Source of the DNA: Desulfuromonadaceae bacterium
GTDB taxonomy: Bacteria; Desulfobacterota; Desulfuromonadia; Geobacterales; Pseudopelobacteraceae
DNA length: 64,000 nucleotides
Assembly: GCA_028687585.1 (NCBI GenBank)
Contig: JAQTZV010000008.1
Location: 119,502-183,501, forward strand
Direction: 5' to 3'
The position numbers were made by a program, and so were the translations under genes. The notes beneath the pieces were generated by a model that was not told the DNA's origin, did no database searches, and worked only from the letters and a program-made list of their open reading frames with translations. This document shows positions 8,609 through 16,744 of this stretch, piece after piece; position 1 is the stretch's first letter, and every line of letters begins with the position of its first letter.

Positions 8609-8767
8609 GCCGTGCTTGTCTCAAAACAGTTGTCCGCGAGCAATAACATCCCCAGCCATATGCAGACTCTTGCAGGGCGCCCCATCATCGGGCCTGCCGA
8701 GCAGGCATTGTGGCCTGAACCTGACGCGCTTCACTGGCACCAACAGAAGATCTTCAGGAAATATTGA
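8609..8767 (+). pseudogene. HNH endonuclease gene, C-terminal fragment (copy 2)
   Basis: The frame reads LVSKQLSASNNIPSH, then LAGRPIIGPAEQALWPEPDA and LHWHQQKIFRKY before TGA at 8765-8767. It is almost the same as the C-terminal end of copy 1. WHxxxIFR-type ends are usual for this HNH endonuclease group. Its N-terminal partner is at 6748-6880. The 1.7 kb between them hold the DUF4143 ATPase, the toxin remnant and the antidote gene. Confidence 0.6.
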
Positions 8768-9360
8768 TGTTCCTGACCCAACTCCCGATATGCCGTAACC
8801 CGGCTGCAATACGTCATCGAAGCAAACTTCAGCGTCGTCAATCCACCCGCAAACCGATCCGTACCTCTGAACCCAACAGCCGATTGATCTCCTTCTTCCG
8901 CCGAACCGTCTGCAAATCCCTGGCATGTTTCCGCCAAAACGCTGCCGTGGATAATATGCAATATCCGCAACCACAATTTCGAAAAACGGATAAAGGCATA
9001 CTATAAAAATCTGCCTGTTGTGTATTAAATTAACCCGGATATTTCGTTAGTGGCTGATATAATGCCTGTTTTTTAGTCATTGGGATTCAAGACCGTTTTA
9101 GACTTGATTGTATACCGCAAAAAATAACTATTGACACTATATATCAGCTAGTTACATGCCGTGTCCATTCTCTGTGCAATCCGACAAACCCCTAGTCTTT
9201 CCGTAACATTTTTGGAACTTATCAACGTCATCAACAGGGTTATCCACAAAATATGTGGATATTTACTCTTGCTTGAGAGAACAGCTACTTAGTGACTTTT
9301 TATCTGTAAGAAATTCCGGGGCCAGTTTATTTATAGCTGCCGCAGCAGATGCTGCTAAAC
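8630..9360. repeat. 731-bp direct repeat, copy 2
   Basis: Second copy of the repeat at 5931-6660. The first 138 bp are the HNH gene end; 8768-9360 carry no convincing gene. This copy contains a perfect DnaA-box consensus TTATCCACA (9240-9248), facing TGTGGATAT (9254-9262) with a 5-bp spacer, and TTATCAACG at 9219-9227. The two copies differ by scattered substitutions, so the duplication is not recent. Beyond 9360, up to 9550, I see nothing recognisable. Confidence 0.9.
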
Positions 9361-9550
9361 GGCCCAGCGACTGCGGTTGAAAATCTTCACCACCCTCCTG
9401 ACGTGAGGCTTCTGGTGTCAGGATTGACTTTCAGACAATCGACAACTGCCGCCATGATTTCAAACCGGCTTTCACTTTTATGTTCTGAGTCCAGTAATAT
9501 ACGCCGCCTGACACTCCTCTGTTTTATTACGCAGCATTGCAGTAAGAAAA

Positions 9551-9637
9551 CTCTTCAGCCGTCTAGACGGCGCCCGATTCTACGAGAAACAGGAAGAAGG
9601 ATTGGGTTCATACTTCATCGACTCCCTGGACCAACCA
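9551..9637 (+). pseudogene. ParE/RelE-family toxin, N-terminal fragment
   Basis: One frame reads LFSRLDGARFYEKQEEGLG, then SYFIDSLDQ. This resembles the first helices of ParE/RelE-superfamily toxins (FYE-Q-E-GLG-YF-DSL). It has no start codon in a suitable place and runs into unrelated sequence. The palindrome GCCGTCTAGACGGC lies within it. The call is a motif judgement from a short piece. Confidence 0.4.
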
Positions 9638-9675
9638 TGTCCACACCATGATCCCCCCCTGGTTGTTACGACTGA

Positions 9676-9858
9676 TCAAATCCCTGTCTGTTCCTGCAGC
9701 CTGAGAGCCAGATCATCTCCGTTGATCAGCATCTTCTGGCCGGTTTCCTTCTCTGTGCGGATAATCCCTTCCGAGACCCACTTGAGCAACTGTTCCTGCG
9801 CCACACCAAACTTCTCGGTCGCTTCTTCCACGGTGTACCATGTTTTTCCTAGTGACAT
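9676..9858 (-). CDS. Small helix-turn-helix (MerR/excisionase-like) protein
   Basis: 60 residues, MSLGKTWYTVEEATEKFGV followed by QLLKWVSEGIIRTE and a short wing. This is the fold of MerR/Xis-type HTH_17 proteins, which bind DNA. AAGGAGG lies 6 bp before ATG 9858. It is 51 bp downstream of the NfnB-like gene on the same strand and could share its transcript. No target can be named. Confidence 0.8.
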   Translation of the reverse strand: MSLGKTWYTVEEATEKFGVAQEQLLKWVSEGIIRTEKETGQKMLINGDDLALRLQEQTGI

Positions 9859-9909
9859 GACAATCCTCCTTTTGCAAAAATGTTGTTACGAATACACCCC
9901 TTCTCTACC

Positions 9910-11322
9910 TCAAGCCCGCTTCAGGTACGCGTCAATTGCCGCTGCAGTGCGTTTGCCATCCCCCATGGCGAGGATAACGGTCGCACCGCCCCGCACAATG
10001 TCTCCACCGGCGAACACCCCCGGTATGCTGGTCTCACCCCCGGTATTGATCAGGATATTGCCCCGCGTGCTGAGGGAAAGATCGGGAGCGGAGGCGGTCA
10101 GCAGAGGGTTGGCACTGGTACCGACCGCGTCGATGATGACGCCTGCCGACAGATCGAAGTCGGACCCAGCAATCGCCCGGGGAGAGCGGCGCCCCGAATC
10201 ATCCGGCTCGCCGAGCTCCATCTTCCGACAGCGCAGGCCCGAGACCCAGCCGTCCTCCGTTCCGAGGACCTCCGTTGGTGCGGTCAGCATGATGAACTCC
10301 ACCCCTTCTTCTCTGGCATGCGTGACCTCTTCACGCCTGGCCGGCATCTCCGTCTCGCCGCGCCGGTAGACGAGCATGGCGCGTTCGGCACCCAGCCTGC
10401 GGGCCGTTCTGACACAATCGATGGCGGTATTCCCGCCGCCGATGACCGCCACCTCGCTCCGCCTGATAACGGGCGTTGCGCTGTTATCCGTGCGACCGGC
10501 CTCCATCAGGTTCACGCGGGTCAGGAACTCGTTGGCCGCATAGACCCCTTTCAGGTTTTCTCCCGGAATATTCAGCATGGCCGGCAGCCCGGCACCATTG
10601 GCGATGAATACCGCATCGAACTGACTGCGCAGTTCAGCGATGGTGAGGGTCCTGCCGATGATGACGTTGCATTCAATACCGACGCCCAGCTCGCTCAGCA
10701 GGGCCACTTCGCGGTCGATGATATCCTTGGGGAGGCGGAACTCCGGGATGCCGTAACGCAGCACCCCGCCGGTATCATGCAGGGCCTCGAAGATGGTGAC
10801 GGCATGGCCGAGGCGGGCCAGTTCACCTGCGGCGGTAAGACCTGCAGGACCGGAGCCGACGACGACAACCGTCTTGCCGGTTGCCGTGGCTGCCGTCTCT
10901 TTCAGCTGTTGTTCCGGGTGCTGTTGCGCCCAGTCGGCAACGTATCGTTCCAGATAACCGATCGCGACCGCTTCCCCCTTGACGCCTCGAATGCAGAGCG
11001 CCTCGCACTGGGTCTCCTGGGGACAAACCCGGCCGCAGACCGCGGGCAGGGCGTTGTCATTCCGCAGGATCTGCGCGGAGCGGGGCAGATCTTCGGCGGC
11101 CAGCGCCTTGATGAATTCGGGTATTGAGACGCCGACCGGGCAGCCGGCAACACACGGCCGGTTTTTGCACTGCAGGCAGCGCTGCGCCTCGGTGAACGCC
11201 TGATTTTCGCTGAGACCGCGGTTCACCTCTTCGAAGTTCCGGCTCCTGACATCGGCCGGCAGCTGGGGCATGACTACCCGTGCTATGCCCATCCGTTCTT
11301 TCGCCGACAGAGTATTGTTCAA
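9910..11322 (-). CDS. NfnB/SudA-like flavoprotein (NADPH-dependent glutamate synthase small-chain family)
   Basis: About 470 residues. The N-terminal part carries cysteine clusters for Fe-S centres (CLQCKNRPCVAGCPVGVSIP and CGRVCPQETQCEALCIRG). An FAD-binding motif VVGSGPAGLTAAGELARLGH and an NADPH-binding motif VIGGGNTAIDCVRTARRLG follow, with a C-terminal GGDIVRGGATV. Together with the NfnA-like protein at 12140 it probably forms NfnAB (electron-bifurcating NADH-dependent ferredoxin:NADP oxidoreductase) or the related SudAB. A homotetrameric glutamate synthase annotation (gltA) is common but less likely given the partner. I chose TTG 11322 because GGGAGGTGG lies just before it; a GTG at 11349 is in frame but lies upstream of that site. 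Confidence 0.88.
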   Translation of the reverse strand: MNNTLSAKERMGIARVVMPQLPADVRSRNFEEVNRGLSENQAFTEAQRCLQCKNRPCVAGCPVGVSIPEFIKALAAEDLPRSAQILRNDNALPAVCGRVCPQETQCEALCIRGVKGEAVAIGYLERYVADWAQQHPEQQLKETAATATGKTVVVVGSGPAGLTAAGELARLGHAVTIFEALHDTGGVLRYGIPEFRLPKDIIDREVALLSELGVGIECNVIIGRTLTIAELRSQFDAVFIANGAGLPAMLNIPGENLKGVYAANEFLTRVNLMEAGRTDNSATPVIRRSEVAVIGGGNTAIDCVRTARRLGAERAMLVYRRGETEMPARREEVTHAREEGVEFIMLTAPTEVLGTEDGWVSGLRCRKMELGEPDDSGRRSPRAIAGSDFDLSAGVIIDAVGTSANPLLTASAPDLSLSTRGNILINTGGETSIPGVFAGGDIVRGGATVILAMGDGKRTAAAIDAYLKRA

Positions 11323-11433
11323 GGTGCCACCTCCCGGCCGGTCCTGCACCCTGTGTGATCTGTAACATTTACATACATATCAGCCTCTTGTAATTGCCGC
11401 AGTATTATTGAAGTCAGTAAGCTGTGGCAACCA

Positions 11434-12081
11434 TCAGAAATACGTGACCGTCAGCAAAGGTGCCCGGTTTATTGTCGTGTCGTCTATTTCGATAAGTCCC
11501 GGGAAAACGAACCCATCATCCTCCAATATGCGGATCTGGAAGTTTGCCAATCCACGCCTTTGGGCTTCTACCATCAATGAGGTTACATCTAACGTAACGT
11601 GGCGAAGAACGTCGGCACCGGATATTGGAGGTATAATCGTTGTGAAGGCCAGAGGAGGCAGATTGATGCGATAATAATCCGAGGGCTGCAATGTCTGGGG
11701 GGGGTAGGAGACAAGTTCGATACGTATCGGGATTGAACTTGCCGAGGGATGTAACACAATGCTGTTGATGAAGATATCGAGAGTCGCCGCATCAATGAAG
11801 GCACTGCCAGGAACACCGCCCAAGCCTGTCAATGGGAATACCAGGAAGGCACGGTATTCAGATGGTGAGAAAGGATCTATGCCGGCATACACGCTTGAGG
11901 AGTTGAGCGGTGATACCGTGATACCGTTCAGGATATCTCCGTCGAACGCCAGGGTACTGGGGATCTGTGTCACAACCGGCTGCACAACCACCACAGGAGG
12001 CGGGCTGCTGCCGCCACCTCCGCATCCGGACAGCATCAGTATTGTGGACATCATTAACGCCGCAACAACTATTTTTTTCAT
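11434..12081 (-). CDS. Predicted lipoprotein, beta-rich, between the nfn genes
   Basis: 215 residues from ATG 12081, preceded by AGGGAG. The lipoprotein signal peptide MKKIVVAALMMSTILMLSGC has its lipobox cysteine at residue 20. A Gly/Ser/Pro/Val linker and a beta-rich domain with aliphatic strands follow (LVFPLTGLGGVPGSAFIDAA and VTLDVTSLMVEA), similar in style to DNRLRE-type secreted modules. It has no catalytic motif. Its position between two genes whose products form one complex is unusual. No function can be given. Confidence 0.8.
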   Translation of the reverse strand: MKKIVVAALMMSTILMLSGCGGGGSSPPPVVVVQPVVTQIPSTLAFDGDILNGITVSPLNSSSVYAGIDPFSPSEYRAFLVFPLTGLGGVPGSAFIDAATLDIFINSIVLHPSASSIPIRIELVSYPPQTLQPSDYYRINLPPLAFTTIIPPISGADVLRHVTLDVTSLMVEAQRRGLANFQIRILEDDGFVFPGLIEIDDTTINRAPLLTVTYF

Positions 12082-12139
12082 AGCAATCTCCCTTTCTTTC
12101 AATTTACAAGATTCTCATCTTGCCTGATTAATGTATTAT

Positions 12140-12988
12140 TCATACTGACACATTCCGGCCGATTTTGCACTCTGCGGCCGCGTGCATGCCGGCCTCTTCC
12201 GTGTGGTAACTGGTCAGGCGGTCACTCAGTCCGTCAAAATCAACCTGATGGGCATCGAATTCCGGCCCGTCCACGCAGGCGAATTTTGTCTCGGCGCCGA
12301 TCTGTACCCGGCAGCCGCCACACATGCCGGTGCCGTCAATCATGATCGGGTTGAGACTGACTATGGTTTCGATCCCCTGCGGGCGGGTCATTTCGGCAAC
12401 CGCCTTCATCATCGGTACCGGACCGACGGCAAAGACCGCCCGGGGAATGCGCGCCGGATCGGCCAGTATGTCGGCAAGGGGAGCGGTCACAAAACCCTTG
12501 GTGCCAAGGCTGCCATCTTCCGTGGTAACCAGAAAGGTATCGGAGAGAGGGGTGAGCTCGGCGGCGAGGAGGATGAAGTTGCCGGAACGCCCGCCGATTA
12601 TTGTCGTGACCTGGTTCCCGGCCTCCGCAAGTGCCTTTACCATCGGGAAGAGGACCGCTGTCCCGACTCCGCCGCCGATGCAGACAACGCGACCCCAGTT
12701 GATGATGCGGGTACCCTTGCCGAGCGGGCCGGCGACATCCCTGATGAATCCGCCGGCCGGCGTCGCGACGATATTTCTGGTCGAGGCACCGACCGCCTGA
12801 ATGAAGAGGGTAATCGTGCCGGCTGCGGAATCCGCGTCACTGATAGTGAGCGGTATGCGCTCCTCACCCTGATCCAGTCGTACCATGACAAACTGCCCGG
12901 GCTTCCGAGCGTGTGCTATGCGCGGAGCCGACACCACCATCTTGTGAAGGTTCTCGGCTATTATCTCGTTGCTGATTACGTTGAACAT
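12140..12988 (-). CDS. NfnA/SudB-like ferredoxin-NADP reductase subunit (FAD, 2Fe-2S)
   Basis: 282 residues. An FAD-binding beta-barrel comes first (PGQFVMVRL near 34-42, then a pyrophosphate-binding IRDVAGPLGKGT). An NAD-binding Rossmann part (VCIGGGVGTAVLFPMVKAL) and a C-terminal 2Fe-2S loop (GTGMCGGCRV and a later Cys in FACVDGPEFD) follow. This is the layout of PyrK/NfnA/SudB proteins. It should pass electrons between NADH and the NfnB-like subunit encoded downstream. The start is ATG 12988 after AAGGTGACTTCC; a GTG at 12997 is in frame. It is probably the first gene of the minus-strand group ending at 9676. Confidence 0.88.
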   Translation of the reverse strand: MFNVISNEIIAENLHKMVVSAPRIAHARKPGQFVMVRLDQGEERIPLTISDADSAAGTITLFIQAVGASTRNIVATPAGGFIRDVAGPLGKGTRIINWGRVVCIGGGVGTAVLFPMVKALAEAGNQVTTIIGGRSGNFILLAAELTPLSDTFLVTTEDGSLGTKGFVTAPLADILADPARIPRAVFAVGPVPMMKAVAEMTRPQGIETIVSLNPIMIDGTGMCGGCRVQIGAETKFACVDGPEFDAHQVDFDGLSDRLTSYHTEEAGMHAAAECKIGRNVSV

Positions 12989-13405
12989 GGAAGTCACCTT
13001 AAAAAATGCCCTGTACGGGCCTTTTTACTGATACCGGACAGGCAGATGTGTCTAGTTTGCGTGATTATTGTAATTCTGATTATACAGCAACTAGTGCGCC
13101 AGTGCTCGTTTTCAGATTATGAGGCCATAAGAGACCGATTATATGGTGGAAAGAACATGAGCGAACGCGGGAGAGCGGGAGGAACTGCCGGAGCAATCCG
13201 TCATATATAATGAAACGGCCATATATGACGGCGCATATATTGGAGATCAGAGCTGAATCTGTTTTGCGTCCGCCAGTACCGTACGTATAACCTTTTGGCA
13301 TGTTCGGTGCTTTACCTATCTCGTAGTTTCTCCTCCGGAGCTTCCGGACGAAAACCAATTTACCTTCTACCACGGCAACGTAAATAACACAGGGGATTAC
13401 ATCGC
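12989..13405. other. 417-bp intergenic region between divergent nfnA and mscS genes
   Basis: No convincing gene is seen. It holds a perfect 11-bp inverted repeat CCGTCATATAT / ATATATGACGG (13198-13208 and 13221-13231, 12-nt spacer). It also holds a small GCCC/GGGC hairpin (13008-13020) flanked by A- and T-runs just before nfnA. The latter looks like a weak attenuator or terminator on either strand. A 115-codon minus-strand frame (13080-13427) crosses the region but looks random. Confidence 0.6.
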
Positions 13406-15832
13406 ATGACCGACCGGATTTATCCATGTAAAGAATTTCACAATCGCCGGAGTTGTGCGCCAGTCGCGTTATTCGTCATAGTATTGCTGACGGTTTCGCT
13501 TTTCAGCGCTTCTGCACGCTCTGCAACGATACCGGTACTCTCGGACATCCTCCCGCTGGATAAAAACAAAAGTGACACAGCGCTCAAAGCGGTGACTCCC
13601 GAGCAGCAGCTGAAAATCACCAGGCAGGCGCTGGCAGCGGCAGAAGCCGCACGGGACCGTGCGCTGGCCGGATCCTCCGGCGGTCTTATACGCCAGGATG
13701 CAAAAGAAAAATTTCGGCTCCTCGACGGCCATGTAACTCGCCTCAACTCCCAGCTCAGCCTGATCAATGAACGTGAAGACGTGCGCCGCACCCGCATCCT
13801 CAGTGACCAAAAAGCAAAAAGCTGGTCCGGATTTGAAGAGCCGCCTCCCTATTCGATTCTGATGGTTGACGAGATCATGATCTCTCTGCTGACTGCCCGC
13901 GACAAATCAGAGGGATTTGGCATTAACCGGAAACTTCTTGAACGCCAGGTCGAACAGTACAGGGAATCCGCGAAGCAGGCGCGGGAGATTGAGCGGCAGG
14001 CAGCCGATGAGCTTGATCGCGCAAAGAGCTCCGAAGAGCGGGTAACCGCAGCACAGCAGAAGGAACTGGCCGGGATCGGGGCAGCCAATGCTGAGACCAT
14101 GGCGGAGTTGATTACCCTACGGTATGAAGTCCTTGGCGAGCGGCTTGGAGTTGCTGAAGTGGAGCTGGAACTACTGGAGCGACAACTGTCGGTAGCCAGA
14201 AAACAGATGGTTTTCAGCCGGGGAGACCTGCGCGAGGCACTTGCCCGTCTGAAGACAAGCCGCGCAAGCCTCGAACAGGAACTGGATGCGACACTGGCTC
14301 ACGATGCTCAGAGCAGGAGCAGTCTGGCACAATTGCGCAAAGAGCTCGACTCATTTACCCGCAGCCATAGCAAAACAGACCGTTCAACAGCAACGATTGC
14401 CCGACGGGATGAACTTGAAGCAGAACAGCGTGCAGCTCTTGCCTGGGTAGATACTTCAAGCTTTGAAACCGAGGTTGTTGCGGCGCTCATTACCATAAAC
14501 AAGTCGACCGCCGCCTTTTGGGAACAACGCTATACCGCTGTAACCGGCACTGATGCCAAACAATTGCGTGCTATCCTTGCAGATTTCCGCACAAGCCGGG
14601 AACAGCTAAAACCATGGCTGGCGGTTGCCAAGCAGCAACTGGATATGTATCAGGCAGCCGAGCATGAACAGGAGTTACGGCTGGCCAAAATCCCCCGACA
14701 GGGAGTACTCCGAACCGCAGAGAGCCGGCTTCTTGCGGCTAGACAATTACAGAGGGAGCTGGCCGAACGCCAGAAAGCCGCTGTCGAGCATGCAGATGCC
14801 GAGCAGCAATCCTGGCGGGAAGATATCGAACGAATCCAGCAAACACGCAGTTTCATGAAGAAGATGCACGAGTGGTTCACGACGGTTCCGGGTGTACTGA
14901 GCAGCATCTGGCGATTTGAGCTGTTCGCGATTGAAGACAGCGTAGAAGTTGCCGGGCAGCAGATTGTTACGTCACGAGGGGTCACCGTTGGCAAAAGTGT
15001 CGGCGCGATTCTCCTTTTCCTGATCGGCTATCTGGTAGCGGCGTTTCTTGGCCGACGCGCACAGCGGCTCATGATTACCCGTTTCCGCGTCAGTGAGCAT
15101 CAGGCAAATGTCATCAGGCGCTGGCTGATGGCGCTGACGGTCTTCATCCTGTTGATCATCACCCTCAACCTTGCGCGAATTCCGCTGACCGTCTTTGCCT
15201 TTCTTGGCGGTGCGTTGGCAATCGGCGTCGGTTTCGGCACCCAGACACTGATCAAGAATTTCATCAGCGGCATTCTCATTCTGCTGGAACGTAATGTAAA
15301 GGTTGGTGACACCGTTGATGTAGACGGCGTGGTGGGGAGAGTTATCACGGTCGATATCAGGGCCTCGACCATCCTGGGTTTCGATGGTGTGGAGACGGTG
15401 ATTCCGAACTCGACGTTTCTTGACAACAAGGTGACCAACTGGACCCACAGCAACGCCAGACTGCGTCGTATCGTAAAGGTCGGCGTCTCCTACGGTTCAC
15501 CCACTACTCTGGTGCGTGACGTACTTACCGAATGTGGCAATGCGCACAACCTGATCCTGAAAACACCTCCACCGGAAGCTCTGTTTGAGGATTTCGGCGA
15601 AAGTTCGCTGATCTTTGCCCTGTACTTCTGGATCGAACATGGCCCTGAGACAAACCCGCTGCTGGTAACCAGCGATCTCCGGTTCATGATTGAGAAACGT
15701 TTCACCGAGGAAAATATCCGGATTGCGTTTCCCCAGCGTGACGTACATCTCGACACCACAGAGCCGCTGCGCTTCGAGATGCTGTCCCGTAATACTCCGG
15801 AAACAGAAAACAGTGGTGGGGTCAATCCCTGA
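13406..15832 (+). CDS. Large mechanosensitive channel of the MscS family
   Basis: 808 residues. An N-terminal export signal (about 19-40, hydrophobic VALFVIVLLTVSLFSASA) is followed by a long, charged, coiled-coil periplasmic part (about 65-480). Membrane helices lie at about 533-550, 572-590 and 594-625, ending in the channel-lining helix GVGFGTQTLIKNFISGIL. The beta domain with VKVGDTVDVDG and VIPNSTFLDNKVTNW and the C-terminal alpha-beta domain follow. Such proteins open under membrane tension to release solutes in osmotic downshock. The size and coiled-coil periplasmic region resemble MscK/MscM-type channels. Confidence 0.9.
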   Translation: MTDRIYPCKEFHNRRSCAPVALFVIVLLTVSLFSASARSATIPVLSDILPLDKNKSDTALKAVTPEQQLKITRQALAAAEAARDRALAGSSGGLIRQDAKEKFRLLDGHVTRLNSQLSLINEREDVRRTRILSDQKAKSWSGFEEPPPYSILMVDEIMISLLTARDKSEGFGINRKLLERQVEQYRESAKQAREIERQAADELDRAKSSEERVTAAQQKELAGIGAANAETMAELITLRYEVLGERLGVAEVELELLERQLSVARKQMVFSRGDLREALARLKTSRASLEQELDATLAHDAQSRSSLAQLRKELDSFTRSHSKTDRSTATIARRDELEAEQRAALAWVDTSSFETEVVAALITINKSTAAFWEQRYTAVTGTDAKQLRAILADFRTSREQLKPWLAVAKQQLDMYQAAEHEQELRLAKIPRQGVLRTAESRLLAARQLQRELAERQKAAVEHADAEQQSWREDIERIQQTRSFMKKMHEWFTTVPGVLSSIWRFELFAIEDSVEVAGQQIVTSRGVTVGKSVGAILLFLIGYLVAAFLGRRAQRLMITRFRVSEHQANVIRRWLMALTVFILLIITLNLARIPLTVFAFLGGALAIGVGFGTQTLIKNFISGILILLERNVKVGDTVDVDGVVGRVITVDIRASTILGFDGVETVIPNSTFLDNKVTNWTHSNARLRRIVKVGVSYGSPTTLVRDVLTECGNAHNLILKTPPPEALFEDFGESSLIFALYFWIEHGPETNPLLVTSDLRFMIEKRFTEENIRIAFPQRDVHLDTTEPLRFEMLSRNTPETENSGGVNP

Positions 15833-15907
15833 CATGGTATGTTCCAGGTGGTTTCGTATCCCGGTGTTTCCGGATAGAAACAGAACCTACGGTATCAAGG
15901 GCATTTT

Positions 15908-16729
15908 GTGCATATAGCTCAACTCCAGAATGCGGTCAATCTGCTGTTTTGTGACTCCGATCTCAAGGGTGCATACTTCCAGAATCCAAGCCGAGAAATG
16001 CTTAAAAAGGCTTTCAGGTCGCTTGCGATGGCGGAACACCCTGACCGGAACGGTGGCCGTTCTCATGAACACTTCGTTGCCATTAGCAGAGCATATGCGG
16101 CTCTGTCCGAGATACCGCCCGGCGAACTCAAGCGTATCTTTTATCAAAAGCGGCTGGTTGCAAGTTTTGGGCGCTCTGCCACTGCTGCGCCCACCCCATA
16201 TTCCCCCAATGCATTTGTTGCGGAAACATCCGGTCAGGGAAGAAACTGGCAGCAGCAGCAGCAGCAGCGAATGCCGCGCCACCCGGGCAGAGCCGGAATC
16301 CGCCGGATTCCGAAATACCTGCCGCTCTGTGAAGAATCATATTACGAGGGGGAGTTGCCGCAGAAGACGCTGCCGCTTGGCATGTATCTGTATTATTCCC
16401 GGCACATATCGTTTCAGATGCTGGCGCATGCTCTTGCATGGCAGAGAGATCTGCGGCCATGTTTGGGAGAGCTTGCCAAAGCGTGGAAGTGGCTGGATGA
16501 TGCTGATATTGGCTGGATACTCAAGTCAACGACGATCCCGGGAAGATTTGCCGAGAGAGCCTGGCGTATGGGATATATCACCGTTAAGCAGCGCAACTTT
16601 TTGCTGATTCATCAGCGTTCGATGCAGCCGCAGGTAGGGCAGTATTTCATTGCCAACGGAGTCCTGACGGCTTCGCAGCTTAACAAGGCGCTCCGGGACC
16701 TTGAAAGACACAATCGTCTCTATTCGTAG
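15908..16729 (+). CDS. J-domain protein with a C-terminal helical domain
   Basis: 273 residues from GTG 15908 (AAGGGC upstream). The first 80 residues form a DnaJ-type J domain with the essential HPD motif (AEHPDRNGG near 42-50), so it should stimulate an Hsp70. A glutamine-rich linker follows (six Gln in a row near 117). The 150-residue C-terminal part is helical (LPLGMYLYYSRHISFQML and VGQYFIANGVLTASQLNKAL). The last segment resembles the motif-repeat domains of DUF4388/GspE N-terminal proteins. It is convergent with the NtrC-type gene (15-bp gap). The client is unknown. Confidence 0.85.
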   Translation: MHIAQLQNAVNLLFCDSDLKGAYFQNPSREMLKKAFRSLAMAEHPDRNGGRSHEHFVAISRAYAALSEIPPGELKRIFYQKRLVASFGRSATAAPTPYSPNAFVAETSGQGRNWQQQQQQRMPRHPGRAGIRRIPKYLPLCEESYYEGELPQKTLPLGMYLYYSRHISFQMLAHALAWQRDLRPCLGELAKAWKWLDDADIGWILKSTTIPGRFAERAWRMGYITVKQRNFLLIHQRSMQPQVGQYFIANGVLTASQLNKALRDLERHNRLYS

Positions 16730-16744
16730 CAGGCAATCCGGCGA

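Noticed and set aside
6519..9262. A working chromosomal origin at the DnaA-box-like motifs
   Set aside because: Only two or three boxes per copy and no dnaA, dnaN or parAB nearby; reported only as an observation.
9880..11127. 415-codon plus-strand frame
   Set aside because: It is antisense to the NfnB-like gene, an effect of GC-rich codon use.
13080..13427. 115-codon minus-strand frame upstream of mscS
   Set aside because: It overlaps the mscS start, has no ribosome-binding site and no domain, and covers the operator-like repeat.
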